A stretch of 64,000 nucleotides of DNA, from contig NZ_BAABLF010000007.1 in the NCBI RefSeq assembly GCF_039544205.1, positions 62,001 to 126,000 of the forward strand, read 5' to 3'. A program made the translations under genes and the position numbers. This DNA comes from Ferrimonas gelatinilytica. GTDB taxonomy: Bacteria; Pseudomonadota; Gammaproteobacteria; Enterobacterales; Shewanellaceae. Position 1 is the first letter of the stretch, and every line of letters starts with the position of its first letter. Shown here in pieces: positions 25,611 through 35,281 of this stretch. The notes beneath the pieces were generated by a model that saw only the letters and a program-made list of their open reading frames with translations, did not search any database and was not told the origin of the DNA.

Positions 25611-26281
25611 AAGCGATGATCCTGGCCGCCGGCCGCGGTGAGCGGATGCGACCGTTGACCGATCACACCCCCAAACCACTGCTGCCGGTAAATGGTAAGC
25701 CGCTGCTGGTGCATCACCTGGAAGCACTGGCCCGCGCGGGCATCACCGACGTGGTGATCAACACCGCCTGGCTGGGGGCTCAGATCCCCGCAGCGCTTGG
25801 CGATGGTGAACGTTGGGGGCTCAACCTGCAGTACAGCGACGAGGGCGCGGCGGCGCTGGAGACAGGCGGTGGGATCCACAAGGCCCTGCCCCTGCTCGGG
25901 GATGCCCCCTTCCTACTGGTCAACGGTGATGTGTTCTGTGCCTATCCCTGGCAAGCGTTGACAGGGTTGCGGGCAGGGGATTTGGCACACCTGCTCCTGG
26001 TCCCGAACCCCGGGCATAATCCCACCGGGGATTTTGTCCTGGCACAGGGACGGGCCCACAGTGGGGAAGGACACCGCCTGACCTACTCCGGTTGTGCGCT
26101 ACTGAGTCCGGCGCTCTTTGCCGACTGTTCCCCTGGGCGTTTCCCGCTGGCCCCCCTGTTGCGCCGAGCGATGGAGGCGGATCGCGTCAGCGCCGAGCGC
26201 TGGGAGGGACTATGGTGTGACGTAGGCACGCCGGAACGACTTCAGACGCTGGAGGCGCAGTTGCATGGCGATCTGGGGTAA
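25607..26281 (+). CDS. murU: N-acetylmuramate-1-phosphate uridylyltransferase MurU
   Basis: This 224-residue nucleotidyltransferase converts MurNAc-1-phosphate to UDP-MurNAc, bypassing de novo synthesis and MurA. MILAAGRGERMRPLTDHTPKP is the nucleotide-binding signature, with LLVNGDVFC as the metal-binding region. It overlaps the AmgK-like gene by 4 bases and the downstream djlA by 17. Confidence 0.88.
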   Translation: MKAMILAAGRGERMRPLTDHTPKPLLPVNGKPLLVHHLEALARAGITDVVINTAWLGAQIPAALGDGERWGLNLQYSDEGAAALETGGGIHKALPLLGDAPFLLVNGDVFCAYPWQALTGLRAGDLAHLLLVPNPGHNPTGDFVLAQGRAHSGEGHRLTYSGCALLSPALFADCSPGRFPLAPLLRRAMEADRVSAERWEGLWCDVGTPERLQTLEAQLHGDLG

Positions 26282-26993
26282 GTTTTTTGGCGCGGCCATC
26301 GGATTTCTGCTGGGTCGCTTCATCGGCGCGCTGCTCGGTGCCTACCTTGGCCACAGGTTTATCGACCAACGTCGCAGTGCCAATCCGTTTTTCCAGACCA
26401 CTTTTGCGGTGATGGGGCATGTGGCCAAGAGTAACGGCCGAGTGACCGAACAGGATATCGCTTTGGCCTCTTCACTGATGAGCCAGATCGGCCTCAGGGG
26501 GCGGGCCAAAGAGGCGGCTCAGCGTGCCTACCGCCAGGGCAAAGCGGCGGACTATCCGCTGGACCGGGAGTTGAAGCGGCTCAACATGGCGCTGCGTTTT
26601 CGCCGGGATCTGGCCCGCCTGTTCATCGAGATCCAGCTCCAGGCCGCCCTGGTGGATGGGGTGTTGGACGATCACGAGCGGGCCCTCATGAGTCGGATCT
26701 GCGCTGCACTGGGATTCAGTGAGGCGGATCTGGAGAGGTTGATCGCGATGCGCCACGGGGAGCGCCACAGCCAGACGGCGAGCATGACGCTGGAGGACGC
26801 CTGTCGGATCCTCGGTGTGAACGGCGACGACAGTCTGCCCAGCATCAAGCGGGCATACCGGAAATTGATGGCACAACATCATCCGGACAAGCTTGCCAGC
26901 CAGGGCCTGCCACCTGAAATGCTGTCGGTGGCACAGCAGAAAAGCCAGGACATTCAAGCGGCTTGGGAGCGGATCCGAGCCAGCAAAGCGTGA
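26265..26993 (+). CDS. djlA: co-chaperone DjlA
   Basis: DjlA is a membrane-anchored J-protein that stimulates DnaK. The 242 residues have an N-terminal membrane segment (FFGAAIGFLLGRFIGALLGAY), a TerB-like central helical domain and a C-terminal J domain with LMAQHHPDK (HPD). In E. coli djlA is also divergent from lptD; here amgK and murU intervene. This regular J domain contrasts with the degenerate one in the obgE element. Confidence 0.93.
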   Translation: MAIWGKFFGAAIGFLLGRFIGALLGAYLGHRFIDQRRSANPFFQTTFAVMGHVAKSNGRVTEQDIALASSLMSQIGLRGRAKEAAQRAYRQGKAADYPLDRELKRLNMALRFRRDLARLFIEIQLQAALVDGVLDDHERALMSRICAALGFSEADLERLIAMRHGERHSQTASMTLEDACRILGVNGDDSLPSIKRAYRKLMAQHHPDKLASQGLPPEMLSVAQQKSQDIQAAWERIRASKA

Positions 26994-27003
26994 GGTGAGG
27001 ACG

Positions 27004-27636
27004 ATGCGATCAATCTACATCGGGCTGCTGTTTTCGGCCCTGCTGACGGCACCGGCGCAAGCGGAGCGAACCTTCTTTATCGCTCCCATGGCCGGCTATA
27101 ACTTCGGCGGCTCTCTGGATGTGACCGAACATCCCGAGGGGCAGGAGCGTCAGAAGGTGGGGGAGCTCAAGGTGGAGGATGCCGAGAGTTTCGGCCTGAT
27201 GTTCGGTGTGGAGACGCAGGATCCTGGCAATATCTACCTCTATTACAGCCGGCAGCGCAGCGCCTTCAAAGAGGGTGACTTTGGTAGCCCGACGGGGTTG
27301 GATCTGGATGTGGATTATTATCACATCGGTGGTTCCCTCTGGTTTCCCCGCGGTCGGTTTGAACCCTACGTGACCTCAAGCGTCGGTGTCACCCGCCTGT
27401 TGCCGGATGGTGGCGTTTCTTCAGAAACCCGCTTCTCCTTGGGGCTGGGGGTGGGCGCCCGATACCGATTGCTGGAGCATCTCTCCATCTTCGCCGATGT
27501 GAGAAGCTTTTTTATCTTCATGGAAAACTCCACCAGCTTGGTCTGCCCCGGCGAAGATGGTACCTGCCGTTTCAGGATCGAGGGGAACGCCATGATCCAG
27601 GGGCAGGCCACCCTCGGGCTGATGGTTCGCTTTTGA
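27004..27636 (+). CDS. outer-membrane beta-barrel protein
   Basis: This 210-residue protein has a signal peptide (MRSIYIGLLFSALLTAPAQA) and an amphipathic strand pattern ending in a terminal aromatic (LGLMVRF), typical of small 8-strand OmpA/OmpW-like barrels. Two cysteines (VCPGEDGTCRF) lie in a probable extracellular loop. I set the start at ATG 27004, after a gaggtgagg box, 10 bases beyond djlA. The ligand or function is unknown. Confidence 0.72.
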   Translation: MRSIYIGLLFSALLTAPAQAERTFFIAPMAGYNFGGSLDVTEHPEGQERQKVGELKVEDAESFGLMFGVETQDPGNIYLYYSRQRSAFKEGDFGSPTGLDLDVDYYHIGGSLWFPRGRFEPYVTSSVGVTRLLPDGGVSSETRFSLGLGVGARYRLLEHLSIFADVRSFFIFMENSTSLVCPGEDGTCRFRIEGNAMIQGQATLGLMVRF

Positions 27637-27666
27637 ACTTAAGACTGCGCTGCTGTCGGTGAGCGG

Positions 27667-28260
27667 TTAGCTCCTTAGGCGATAGGTGCTCCATCCCATA
27701 CCGCTGGTGAGGGTGTTGTCTCCGGTGGGCTGCCAGCCATGTTCGCGCCAGCAATTCATGAACTCGTCGTGGGAGAAGCGGTTAGTCTGGGGGTGTTCGA
27801 GCAGTCTCCGCCACAGCGGATGGCAGATGAAGCTGCGATACATCTCCATGGTATAAAGCCGCGCGCCTGGACGCGCCACGCGGCTCAGTTCGGCAACCGC
27901 CTGCTGCCATTGGGGCACATGGTGCAGCACGCCAAAATCGAACAGGGCGTCGAAACGGTCTGAGGGCATCGGCAGGGCAGTGCAGTCAGCTTGTACCACA
28001 CTACAGTGATCGAGATTCTCTGTGCGGTCCTGTGCCCGCCGTGTCATGGCGAAGTCCAGATCCAGACTCACCACCTCACGGGCGCCAAACGCACTCCTGA
28101 TCAGTTCGGCCCCCAGACCCTGACCGCCCCCGATCTCCAGAGCCAGGGCCCCGTCACAACGGCCGCCCAGTCGCAACAGTTTTGGGGTTTCGACCCGTTT
28201 CTGCCACATCCCCCGAAGGGGATGGTTGATCGCCCACCGCTCTATCCTGTTCAGTATCAC
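27667..28260 (-). CDS. class I SAM-dependent methyltransferase
   Basis: This 197-residue protein has ALEIGGGQGLGAELI (motif I) near residue 40, VVSLDLDFAM (motif II), DALFDFGVLHHVPQW (post-II) and LSRVARPGARLYTMEM. The substrate is unknown. It is convergent with the barrel gene and divergent from the small exported protein. Confidence 0.8.
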   Translation of the reverse strand: MILNRIERWAINHPLRGMWQKRVETPKLLRLGGRCDGALALEIGGGQGLGAELIRSAFGAREVVSLDLDFAMTRRAQDRTENLDHCSVVQADCTALPMPSDRFDALFDFGVLHHVPQWQQAVAELSRVARPGARLYTMEMYRSFICHPLWRRLLEHPQTNRFSHDEFMNCWREHGWQPTGDNTLTSGMGWSTYRLRS

Positions 28261-28428
28261 AGTCCCACCTCTTTATACTTATCAAGCCTTTACGCCTCTC
28301 CTAGAATGCGACGCGGTTCTCAGTCTGCTGTTCGTTACGGTGGGCCGGGAAGAAAAGTTTATTTTGACCTTTTGTCGATCGCTGAACGACAAACGGCAAG
28401 TGGGGCGACAGTGCCTCGGGAGAAAGGG

Positions 28429-28818
28429 ATGTTTAAAAAAGTAGCGAGCGCTGCTGTACTTCTGCTGGGCAGCCTGCCGTTCAGCGCATTGGGCGAGATC
28501 GGGATCGGTTTTCAACTGGGGAAACCGGACGCGGTCAGTATCGGGGTCAATCGCTGGGATATCGGGGTATCCGTCGATGATGTCAACGTGAGCGTGGACC
28601 GCCGTTTTACCACCCGGGAGCTTCCCAACCTCTACTTCGGTGTCGGCGGCCAGGTGTCCGATAACGGAGATGCTCCGCTAGGCGTGCGTGGCAAGGTGGG
28701 GCTGAGTGCGCGAGCCGGTTTTGCCGAGTTGTTTGGCGAAGTGGTACCGACGGTGACCTTTGGCAGTCGCGGTGATTTCGAACTCAACTACGGTCTGGGT
28801 TTTCGGATCTGGTTCTAA
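28429..28818 (+). CDS. small exported, probably outer-membrane, protein
   Basis: This 129-residue protein starts at ATG 28429 after a gggagaaaggg box. It has a Sec signal (MFKKVASAAVLLLGSLPFSALG) and alternating hydrophobic strands ending FRIWF, as in outer-membrane barrels. The family is not recognised. The upstream 168 bases contain no other gene. Confidence 0.6.
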   Translation: MFKKVASAAVLLLGSLPFSALGEIGIGFQLGKPDAVSIGVNRWDIGVSVDDVNVSVDRRFTTRELPNLYFGVGGQVSDNGDAPLGVRGKVGLSARAGFAELFGEVVPTVTFGSRGDFELNYGLGFRIWF

Positions 28819-28857
28819 GCCTCACACTTAAGTTTGATACGCAGAGGAGTCAAGCGG

Positions 28858-29814
28858 ATGGATAAAATTGTGGTACTGGACGGCGAGGCACTGAATCCTG
28901 GTGATCTGGATTGGCATCCGCTGGCGGAACTCGGGCCGCTGACCGTCTACCCCCACAGCACGGCAGCACAGGCAGTGGAGCGGGCGGTCGATGCGTCTCT
29001 GGTTTTGATCAACAAAGTCCAGCTGGATGCCGAGATCCTGGCCCAACTACCTAAACTGCGCTATGTCGGCGTACTGGCGACCGGGGTTAACGGGGTGGAT
29101 CTGGATGCGGCGGCGCGCCAGGGCGTGGTGGTGACCAACGTGCCCGGATACGGGCCGGAGTCGGTGGCTCAGATGGCGATCGCTCACCTGCTTCACCACG
29201 CCAGTCGGGTGGCGGAGCACGATGACGCGGTTAAGGCAGGCCAGTGGTGCCGCAGTCGCGACTTCTGCTTCTGGAATGCGCCGCTGACCGCTTTGGCCGG
29301 CAAAACGTTCGGCGTTGTGGGCTTTGGTGCCATCGGCCAGGCCGCGGCGCGGATGGCCCAGGGGTTTGGGATGAAAGTGCTGGTCAGTACCCGCAGTGAG
29401 CGCCGTGACCTGCCTGCTGGCATGAGCTGGGTGCCCCGCGCGCGTCTCTTCGCGGAGGCGGACGTGGTAAGCCTGCACTGTCCACAGACCGAGGAGAACA
29501 CCGGTTTCGTGGATTTGGCCCTGCTCGCCACCATGAAACCCTCCGCCTTGCTGCTGAATACGGCCCGCGGTGGTTTGATCAATGAGGGAGAGCTGGCCGC
29601 AGCCCTGAAGGACGGGGTAATTGCCGGAGCCGGCCTCGATGTGCTCTCCAGCGAGCCGCCCCAGGCAGACAATCCTCTGTTGACGGCCCCCCGCTGCTCC
29701 ATCACCCCCCACAACGCCTGGGCAACCCTGGAAGCGCGCCAGAACCTGTTGGATATCGCGGTGGCCAATGTCGCGGCCTTCCTCAAAGGCGTCCCCCAGA
29801 ACCGGGTGAACTAG
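28858..29814 (+). CDS. D-2-hydroxyacid dehydrogenase (hydroxypyruvate reductase-like)
   Basis: This 318-residue NAD(P)-dependent dehydrogenase has the Rossmann motif VVGFGAIGQAAARMAQ and the catalytic triad region. The arginine is in LLNTARGGLINEGEL, the glutamate in SSEPPQ, and the histidine in ITPHNAWAT. It most resembles glycerate dehydrogenases/hydroxypyruvate reductases. I chose ATG 28858 with GAGGAG 8 bases upstream over an in-frame earlier start. The true substrate is not certain. Confidence 0.85.
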   Translation: MDKIVVLDGEALNPGDLDWHPLAELGPLTVYPHSTAAQAVERAVDASLVLINKVQLDAEILAQLPKLRYVGVLATGVNGVDLDAAARQGVVVTNVPGYGPESVAQMAIAHLLHHASRVAEHDDAVKAGQWCRSRDFCFWNAPLTALAGKTFGVVGFGAIGQAAARMAQGFGMKVLVSTRSERRDLPAGMSWVPRARLFAEADVVSLHCPQTEENTGFVDLALLATMKPSALLLNTARGGLINEGELAAALKDGVIAGAGLDVLSSEPPQADNPLLTAPRCSITPHNAWATLEARQNLLDIAVANVAAFLKGVPQNRVN

Positions 29815-30027
29815 CCAGGGGGGGGCCGAAAGAGCAGGTTCAGGCGGCTGTCGGCGCTGGTGCGGACGGTGTTCGTCGTCTGAGTCCCTGTCGCCGCGGG
29901 AAGTTGGCCCCTGTCCCCAGATCCCGTACAATTGCCGTTTTTCTCGCCGCCCCCTCTGCTCCCTTGCCTGGTGCAAGCGTGAGGGGGTGGCCGATTCGTG
30001 TTCGCCAGCCAGAGACGTAAATCCCGG

Positions 30028-31983
30028 ATGTTCCAAGACAACCCGCTGTTGCAGCAACTCAAAGCCCAGATCCGTGAGACCTTGCCCACGGTCGAGGGGA
30101 CCATCAAAGCCACCGCCAAAGGCTACGGTTTCCTTGAAACCGACAAGGGCGAAAGCCACTTTGTACCGCCGCCGATGATGAAGAAGGTGGTACACGGCGA
30201 CCGTGTCAGCGCGGTGCTGCGAACCGAAAATGACAAGACCTCGGCGGAGCCGGAAACCCTGATTGAGCCTGCACTGGATCGCTTCATCGCCCGGGTCAAG
30301 CGTTTCAAGGGGCGGCTCAACGTCGTCCCGGATCATCCGCTGATGAGGGAAGGGATCAAGGCCCGCTGCAAAAAGAGCGTCAACGAATCGGAGCTGGGGG
30401 AGGGCGACTACGTGGTGGCCCACCTCAAGCGCCACCCGCTGCGGGAGGGGGATAACAGCTTCATCGTTGAGCTCTCCGAGCTGGTGGCCAAGAGCGACGA
30501 CCCCCACGTGCCCTGGTGGGTGATCCTGGCCAAGCACAACCTGGCCAAGGTGGAGCCGGCGGATCCGGCCGGTTGGCAGCTGGCGGAGGACGCCGAGCGT
30601 CAGGATCTTACCGCGCTGCCCTTCGTGACCATCGATGCCGAGTCCACCAAGGATATGGACGATGCCCTTCATGTGGCGCGCACCGGGCTGGGCTGGGCCT
30701 TGACTGTGGCGATCGCCGATCCTACGGCCTATGTGCAACCGGGAGACGCGGTGGACGCAGAAGCCCTCAAGCGCGCTTACACCCAGTACCTTCCAAGTTA
30801 CAACGTGCCTATGCTGCCCCGTCAGTTGGCGGATGAGCTCTGCTCCCTGGTGGAGGGGGCCGATCGCCCTGCGCTTTGTGCCCGAATTGAGTTGGCGGAA
30901 GATGGTGCCCAGCAGGGGGCAGCGACGTTTTTCCTGGCCACTATCCGCAGTCAGGGCAAGCTGGCTTATGACAAAGTGTCGGATCGCCTCGAGGGGGTTG
31001 AGGGTGCCTGGCAGCCGGACAGCGAGGTGATCGCGGAGCAGATAGACCTGCTGCACCAGGTGGCCAATGCCCGAACCCAGTGGCGTCACGACCATGCGTT
31101 GGTGTTCCCGGATCGTCCGGATTACCGTTTCGAGGTGGACGACCAGGGGAATGTGCTGGCGATCCACGTGGATCACCGCCGCACCGCCAACCGCATCGTG
31201 GAGGAGTGCATGATCCTGGCCAACGCCGCCTGCGCCGAACGGCTTGGAGCCGCAATGGGACAGGGGGTCTTCAACAGCCACGCCGGTCTGGATCCGGAGC
31301 GTATCGAACAGGTGGTGGCTATGCTGGCCGAGCACGGCCTCGCCTATGATGCCGAGCGCTTGGGTACCCTGAGCGGCTACTGCGAGCTGCGTCGGGATCT
31401 GGACAGCCAGGAGAGTGGCTACCTGGACGCGCGCATCCGCCGCATGCAGTGCTTCTCGGAGATGGCGGGCACGCCCATGCCGCACTACGGCATGGGTCTT
31501 CAGGGCTACGCCACCTGGACCTCTCCCATCCGTAAGTACTCGGACATGGTGAATCACCGCCTGCTCAAGGCGATGATTGCCGGACAGGATCCAGTGCAGA
31601 GCGTGGATGAGGCGTTGCTGGCCCAGTTGGCCCAGATGCGTAAGCTGCATCGCATGTGTGAGCGTCACGTTGGGGACTGGCTCTATGCCCGTTACCTCAA
31701 GGCCGACGCCGGCAGCGAAACCCAGTTTGATGCCGAGGTGATCGACCTTAATCGCGGTGGCGCCCGGGTGCGCCTCGAGGTGAATGGGGCGGTCGCCTTT
31801 GTGCCCGCCAGTCTGCTCAGTGTCGACAAGAAGAAACTGGTCATCAGCGGCGACAGCGGCATGGCCCACTTCGACGAGGCGCTGGTGCTGAAGGTGGCGG
31901 ATCGCCTCAGGGTGCAGATCACAGAGGTGGATGTGGATCAGCGCAGCATCCTGGCCAAGCCGGTCTCCCCACTGGGGCAGTAA
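30028..31983 (+). CDS. rnb: exoribonuclease II
   Basis: RNase II degrades single-stranded RNA 3' to 5'. The 651-residue protein starts MFQDNPLLQQLKAQ, as in E. coli, so I set ATG 30028 (a GTG-like upstream frame adds ten residues). Two cold-shock domains, the catalytic RNB domain (FVTIDAESTKDMDDALHV with the metal-binding aspartates) and a C-terminal S1 domain (VIDLNRGGARVRLEVNG) are in order. A strong terminator follows. Confidence 0.97.
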   Translation: MFQDNPLLQQLKAQIRETLPTVEGTIKATAKGYGFLETDKGESHFVPPPMMKKVVHGDRVSAVLRTENDKTSAEPETLIEPALDRFIARVKRFKGRLNVVPDHPLMREGIKARCKKSVNESELGEGDYVVAHLKRHPLREGDNSFIVELSELVAKSDDPHVPWWVILAKHNLAKVEPADPAGWQLAEDAERQDLTALPFVTIDAESTKDMDDALHVARTGLGWALTVAIADPTAYVQPGDAVDAEALKRAYTQYLPSYNVPMLPRQLADELCSLVEGADRPALCARIELAEDGAQQGAATFFLATIRSQGKLAYDKVSDRLEGVEGAWQPDSEVIAEQIDLLHQVANARTQWRHDHALVFPDRPDYRFEVDDQGNVLAIHVDHRRTANRIVEECMILANAACAERLGAAMGQGVFNSHAGLDPERIEQVVAMLAEHGLAYDAERLGTLSGYCELRRDLDSQESGYLDARIRRMQCFSEMAGTPMPHYGMGLQGYATWTSPIRKYSDMVNHRLLKAMIAGQDPVQSVDEALLAQLAQMRKLHRMCERHVGDWLYARYLKADAGSETQFDAEVIDLNRGGARVRLEVNGAVAFVPASLLSVDKKKLVISGDSGMAHFDEALVLKVADRLRVQITEVDVDQRSILAKPVSPLGQ

Positions 31984-32005
31984 CGCGTATCCGTTTGATC
32001 TCGTG

Positions 32006-32037
32006 AAAAAGGCCGCCCTCTAGGGGCGGCCTTTTTT
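32006..32037 (+). terminator. rnb terminator
   Basis: AAAAAGGCCGCCC tcta GGGGCGGCCTTTTTT begins 22 bases after the rnb stop. The symmetric A and T runs let it act on mgtE from the other side too. Confidence 0.88.
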
Positions 32038-32060
32038 CATTCTCGGCATCGCTACCGGCT

Positions 32061-33410
32061 TCAGACTACCAGGTCCAGCAGCAGGGTGGCGAAGCCCAGG
32101 TAGATCACCACGCCAGTGGCATCGACGATGGTGGTCACCAGCGGTCCGGACGCGGTGGCGGGATCCAGGTTGATGCGTGAAAGCAGGAAGGGCAGGCAGA
32201 GGCCGATAAGAGAGCCGGCCAGCACCACACAGATCATCGCCAGGGCGACGGTCAGGGCGATCTCTGGGCCACCGCGCATCAGCCCGAGGCCAAAGACGGC
32301 GAAAGCCATGGTCAGTCCCAGGGCCCCGGCCACGAACACCTCCCGGCCCAGCACCTTGACCCAGTCCTTCATCTCCACCTCACCGGTGGCCAGGGCCCGC
32401 ACCATCAGGGCGGCGGACTGGGAGCCGGCGTTACCACCGCTGCCTACCAGCAGCGGCATAAAGAACACCAGGGCCACGTTGGACTCGATGATCGCCTCGA
32501 AATGGGCGATGCCGGCGCCGGAGAGCAGCGCCCCAAACACCAGCAGGATCAGCCAGCCGACCCGCTTGCGGTAGAGCTCCCAGGCGCTGACCCGGTCCAT
32601 GGTGGTTTCCAGGGCGGAAACGGAACCGGCTTTCTGGGCATCCTCGGTCGCCTCTTCCACCACCGCATCCATGGCGTCATCGTAGGTGACGATCCCCACC
32701 AGCCGCTCGGCGCTGTCCAGTACCGGCAGTGCCAGCAGATCGTAGTGGCGGATCTTCTCCGAGACCTCCTCCTGATCTTCATCGACCCGGACAAACACCA
32801 CCTCGGTGAGCATGATGTCGGCGATCAGCGCCTCCGGGTTACAGAGGATCAATTCGCGCAGGGAGATGGTGCCCACCAGGTGACGATCACCGTCGATGAC
32901 GTAAGTCTGGTAGATGGTTTCCTTGTCCGGGGCTTCCAGCCGCAGGCGCTGCAGTGCCTTGCGCACGCTCCAGTGACTGCGCAGGGTGGCATAGTCGCTG
33001 GTCATCATCGCCCCGGCGGTCTTCTCCGGATAGCTGGCCAGCTTGCGCACATCCTCTCGCTCCGCCTGGGCCAGACCCGGCAGCAGGGAGTGCTGTTGCT
33101 CTTTACTTAACTGGTTGAACAGATCCGCCCGCTCGTCGGACTCCATCTGAGAGAAGAGGGCCGCCAACTGGTTGCGGGGCATCAACTGGGCGATGTCTGA
33201 TTGCAGTTGGGGATCCAGGTAGGCGAACACCTCGGCGTGATCCGGCAGGGACAGCAGATCCAGCAGTTTGGCTGCCAGCGGGGGGCTAAACTCCTGCACC
33301 GCGAGACCAAAGTCTGCGGCGTGCATCTGTTCCAACTCGGCGCGGATGGCGCGCTTATCGTTTGCGGCGAGCGCTTCGCTCAGGGTGGCAAAAAGTTGCG
33401 CTTTTTGCAT
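32061..33410 (-). CDS. mgtE: magnesium transporter MgtE
   Basis: MgtE is a Mg2+-gated magnesium channel. The 449 residues have the N domain (DLLSLPDHAEVFAYLDP, LMPRNQLAALFSQME), two CBS domains (MMTSDYATLRSHWSVRKALQRL and LIADIMLTEVVFVRVDEDQEEVS) and five transmembrane helices with PLLVGSGGNAGSQSAALMVR lining the pore. It is convergent with rnb. Confidence 0.95.
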   Translation of the reverse strand: MQKAQLFATLSEALAANDKRAIRAELEQMHAADFGLAVQEFSPPLAAKLLDLLSLPDHAEVFAYLDPQLQSDIAQLMPRNQLAALFSQMESDERADLFNQLSKEQQHSLLPGLAQAEREDVRKLASYPEKTAGAMMTSDYATLRSHWSVRKALQRLRLEAPDKETIYQTYVIDGDRHLVGTISLRELILCNPEALIADIMLTEVVFVRVDEDQEEVSEKIRHYDLLALPVLDSAERLVGIVTYDDAMDAVVEEATEDAQKAGSVSALETTMDRVSAWELYRKRVGWLILLVFGALLSGAGIAHFEAIIESNVALVFFMPLLVGSGGNAGSQSAALMVRALATGEVEMKDWVKVLGREVFVAGALGLTMAFAVFGLGLMRGGPEIALTVALAMICVVLAGSLIGLCLPFLLSRINLDPATASGPLVTTIVDATGVVIYLGFATLLLDLVV

Positions 33411-33720
33411 ACTCCACCTCCGGGTACCGGTGACAGAGTAGCAGGGAGGGCGTCCCTATCAGGTATGGACTCTGCGAACCGGGGTCATTATTTGGGTTAT
33501 CGTGTCTTTTAGATCCCACCTGGGACTGGGAACGGGGTCCATAAAAGGGGTTCCTGATAGAATTTCCGCGGCGATCTTAGGTGCTTGCGTCATGCCGATC
33601 AAGCCTTCATTGTCATTTCCGACTTTATGGTTCGGCGTTGCTGCCAAGATGGGCACAAGGCTTGCTTTTAGGGCAAAATTCAAGCATATCGGAAGCAAGT
33701 ATGGTCGAAGGATAGACAAG
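33411..33720. other. intergenic region upstream of 33721
   Basis: These 310 bases lie between divergent mgtE and the hypothetical exported protein. The forward frame is open through here but has no ribosome binding site or protein-like composition. An inverted pair TATGGAC / GTCCATA (33465 and 33537) is visible. I see no riboswitch I can name. Confidence 0.4.
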
Positions 33721-34383
33721 ATGAAGTTTGCTTACTGGGCTTGGCTGACGGCAATGATGCTGCTGTTGAGCCCCCTTGAGGCTCTGGGCTCGGGGCCGGA
33801 CTCTGCTAACGCAGGGGGCAATCCGGGGGCCGCATCGCGCTCCAGCGGTGCCACGGACCCCATGATCAACCCCCCGGCCAGTGAGCCACCGCTCACCCTG
33901 CTGCCTCAGCCCAGTAACTGGCGGGGCGAGCGTCTCCTGTTGCCACCGCCCTTTGCCCCGGAGTTGCCCTTTCAGGGGGCGGTGGAGTTGCGGTTCGCCC
34001 CCGGAATGTACGACCCCGCTGCCGAGGACTTCCTGACCCTGCTGTTTGTTTTTGAGCTGGTACGCCGAAAGGGTCTGACCGCGGACGCAGTGGAACAGCT
34101 GCTGCTGGGCTATTACCGTGGGCTGTGTCGAACCGTGTCTACCCAGCAGGGCCGGCAGTGTGCGCCGGAGCATATTGCCCTTCAACTGGATCCGGTGATG
34201 GGCGGGTACCAGGCGAGACTGGATTGGCCTGAACCCTACGTGACCGGAGCCTCTCAACGGCTCTACCTGGAGCTGCAACCCCACCAGCTGGAGGGAGGAG
34301 TCCACCTGTCCGGCGCCCTGTCGGCAAAACCCTGGGATGATCCGCTCTGGTCACAACTGCGCCGGATGGTGCCCAATCGCTGA
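33721..34383 (+). CDS. exported hypothetical protein
   Basis: This 220-residue protein starts at ATG 33721 (MKFAYWAWLTAMMLLLSPLEALG, a signal peptide). A Pro/Ser/Gly-rich linker follows, then a folded region with a cysteine pair (GLCRTVST and GRQCAPEH). I do not recognise the family. The extended frame upstream is not supported. It is convergent with the porin-like gene. Confidence 0.6.
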   Translation: MKFAYWAWLTAMMLLLSPLEALGSGPDSANAGGNPGAASRSSGATDPMINPPASEPPLTLLPQPSNWRGERLLLPPPFAPELPFQGAVELRFAPGMYDPAAEDFLTLLFVFELVRRKGLTADAVEQLLLGYYRGLCRTVSTQQGRQCAPEHIALQLDPVMGGYQARLDWPEPYVTGASQRLYLELQPHQLEGGVHLSGALSAKPWDDPLWSQLRRMVPNR

Positions 34384-34429
34384 GGGGAGCCTCCGAATTG
34401 AGTCGGCATCTCGACTCCCTCAAGGCATG

Positions 34430-34459
34430 AAAAACGCCCGGGCCCCAAGGCCCGGGCGT
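34430..34459 (-). terminator. terminator of the porin-like gene
   Basis: The stem CGCCCGGGCC / GGCCCGGGCG with a four-base loop is followed by a T run on the minus strand, 18 bases past the stop at 34478. Confidence 0.85.
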
Positions 34460-34477
34460 CGTCGACTGGATGCCAGG

Positions 34478-35281
34478 TCAAAAGCGGGCGGTGAAGCCCA
34501 GACCCAGGGTGAGATCATCGTCAAAGGTATTGAACTCATGACCCACCAGCGCCTGCAGGGAAAACACCCGGCCGATCTGCCACCAGTAACCGGTCTGTAC
34601 AATCCAGGAGTCGTCATCATCGCCGATGTCCGAATAGCCGTAGCGGGCCCCAATGAACCAGGATTGGGTGATGTACCAGTCAGCGCGGGCATAGTACAGA
34701 TTGCCATCCACCTGGTAGCGTCCGTCGGGAAAGCGGTGGTCATCGTCGACACGGGTGTAGCCAAACTCGGTATCCAGCCCTTGGGTGGTCTGCAGTGGAA
34801 AGTAGTGTCGTAAGCTGAGGCCGTAACGGTTGAACTCGGACTCCGTCGCAAAGTAATCCCGTTCGTAGCGTCCATAGGTGGCGGTCAGGGTGGTGGTGTC
34901 GGTCAGGTAATACCCGATGCCCCCCTCGTACTCATCCTGGTCGAGCTGTTCCAGCTGGTTTCGGGTGTAGTTAAAGAGGCCAAACCAGCCTGAGGGGGAT
35001 TGATAGGTGCCGCCCACGGAGAAGGAGTCGAAGTCATCCATCTCGCTGTAGGAGGCGCGGACGCTCGAAGCGGGGGAGAGGTAGCGGGCCAGCGCATAGG
35101 GCTGGTTGCCCACCTTGATGGGGGAGAAGGCGTAGTCATACCGTATCCGCCAGAAGCCATCCCCGAAGCCATCGCCCTTGCTGCCCACTGCCGCGCTGGC
35201 CTCGTGCTGAAATTCGCCCTGGGCCAGGGCTGGTAACAGGGTACCCGCCCCGACGAGGGCGCCGAGTAAAATCCGTTTCAT
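34478..35281 (-). CDS. putative porin / outer-membrane barrel
   Basis: This 267-residue protein has a signal peptide (MKRILLGALVGAGTLLPALAQGE) and repeated aromatic strand motifs (WRIRYDYAFSP, SVGGTYQSPSGWFGLFNY, GYYLTDTTTLTATYGRYERDYF) ending LGLGFTARF, a classical barrel C-terminus. It matches putative porins of marine gammaproteobacteria. The substrate is unknown. A 545-base gap lies upstream. Confidence 0.8.
   Translation of the reverse strand: MKRILLGALVGAGTLLPALAQGEFQHEASAAVGSKGDGFGDGFWRIRYDYAFSPIKVGNQPYALARYLSPASSVRASYSEMDDFDSFSVGGTYQSPSGWFGLFNYTRNQLEQLDQDEYEGGIGYYLTDTTTLTATYGRYERDYFATESEFNRYGLSLRHYFPLQTTQGLDTEFGYTRVDDDHRFPDGRYQVDGNLYYARADWYITQSWFIGARYGYSDIGDDDDSWIVQTGYWWQIGRVFSLQALVGHEFNTFDDDLTLGLGFTARF

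Noticed and set aside
29047..31869. 940-codon open frame on the minus strand
   Set aside because: It lies opposite rnb and the dehydrogenase, has no domain and low-complexity His/Gly/Gln composition. It is a shadow of GC-rich coding.
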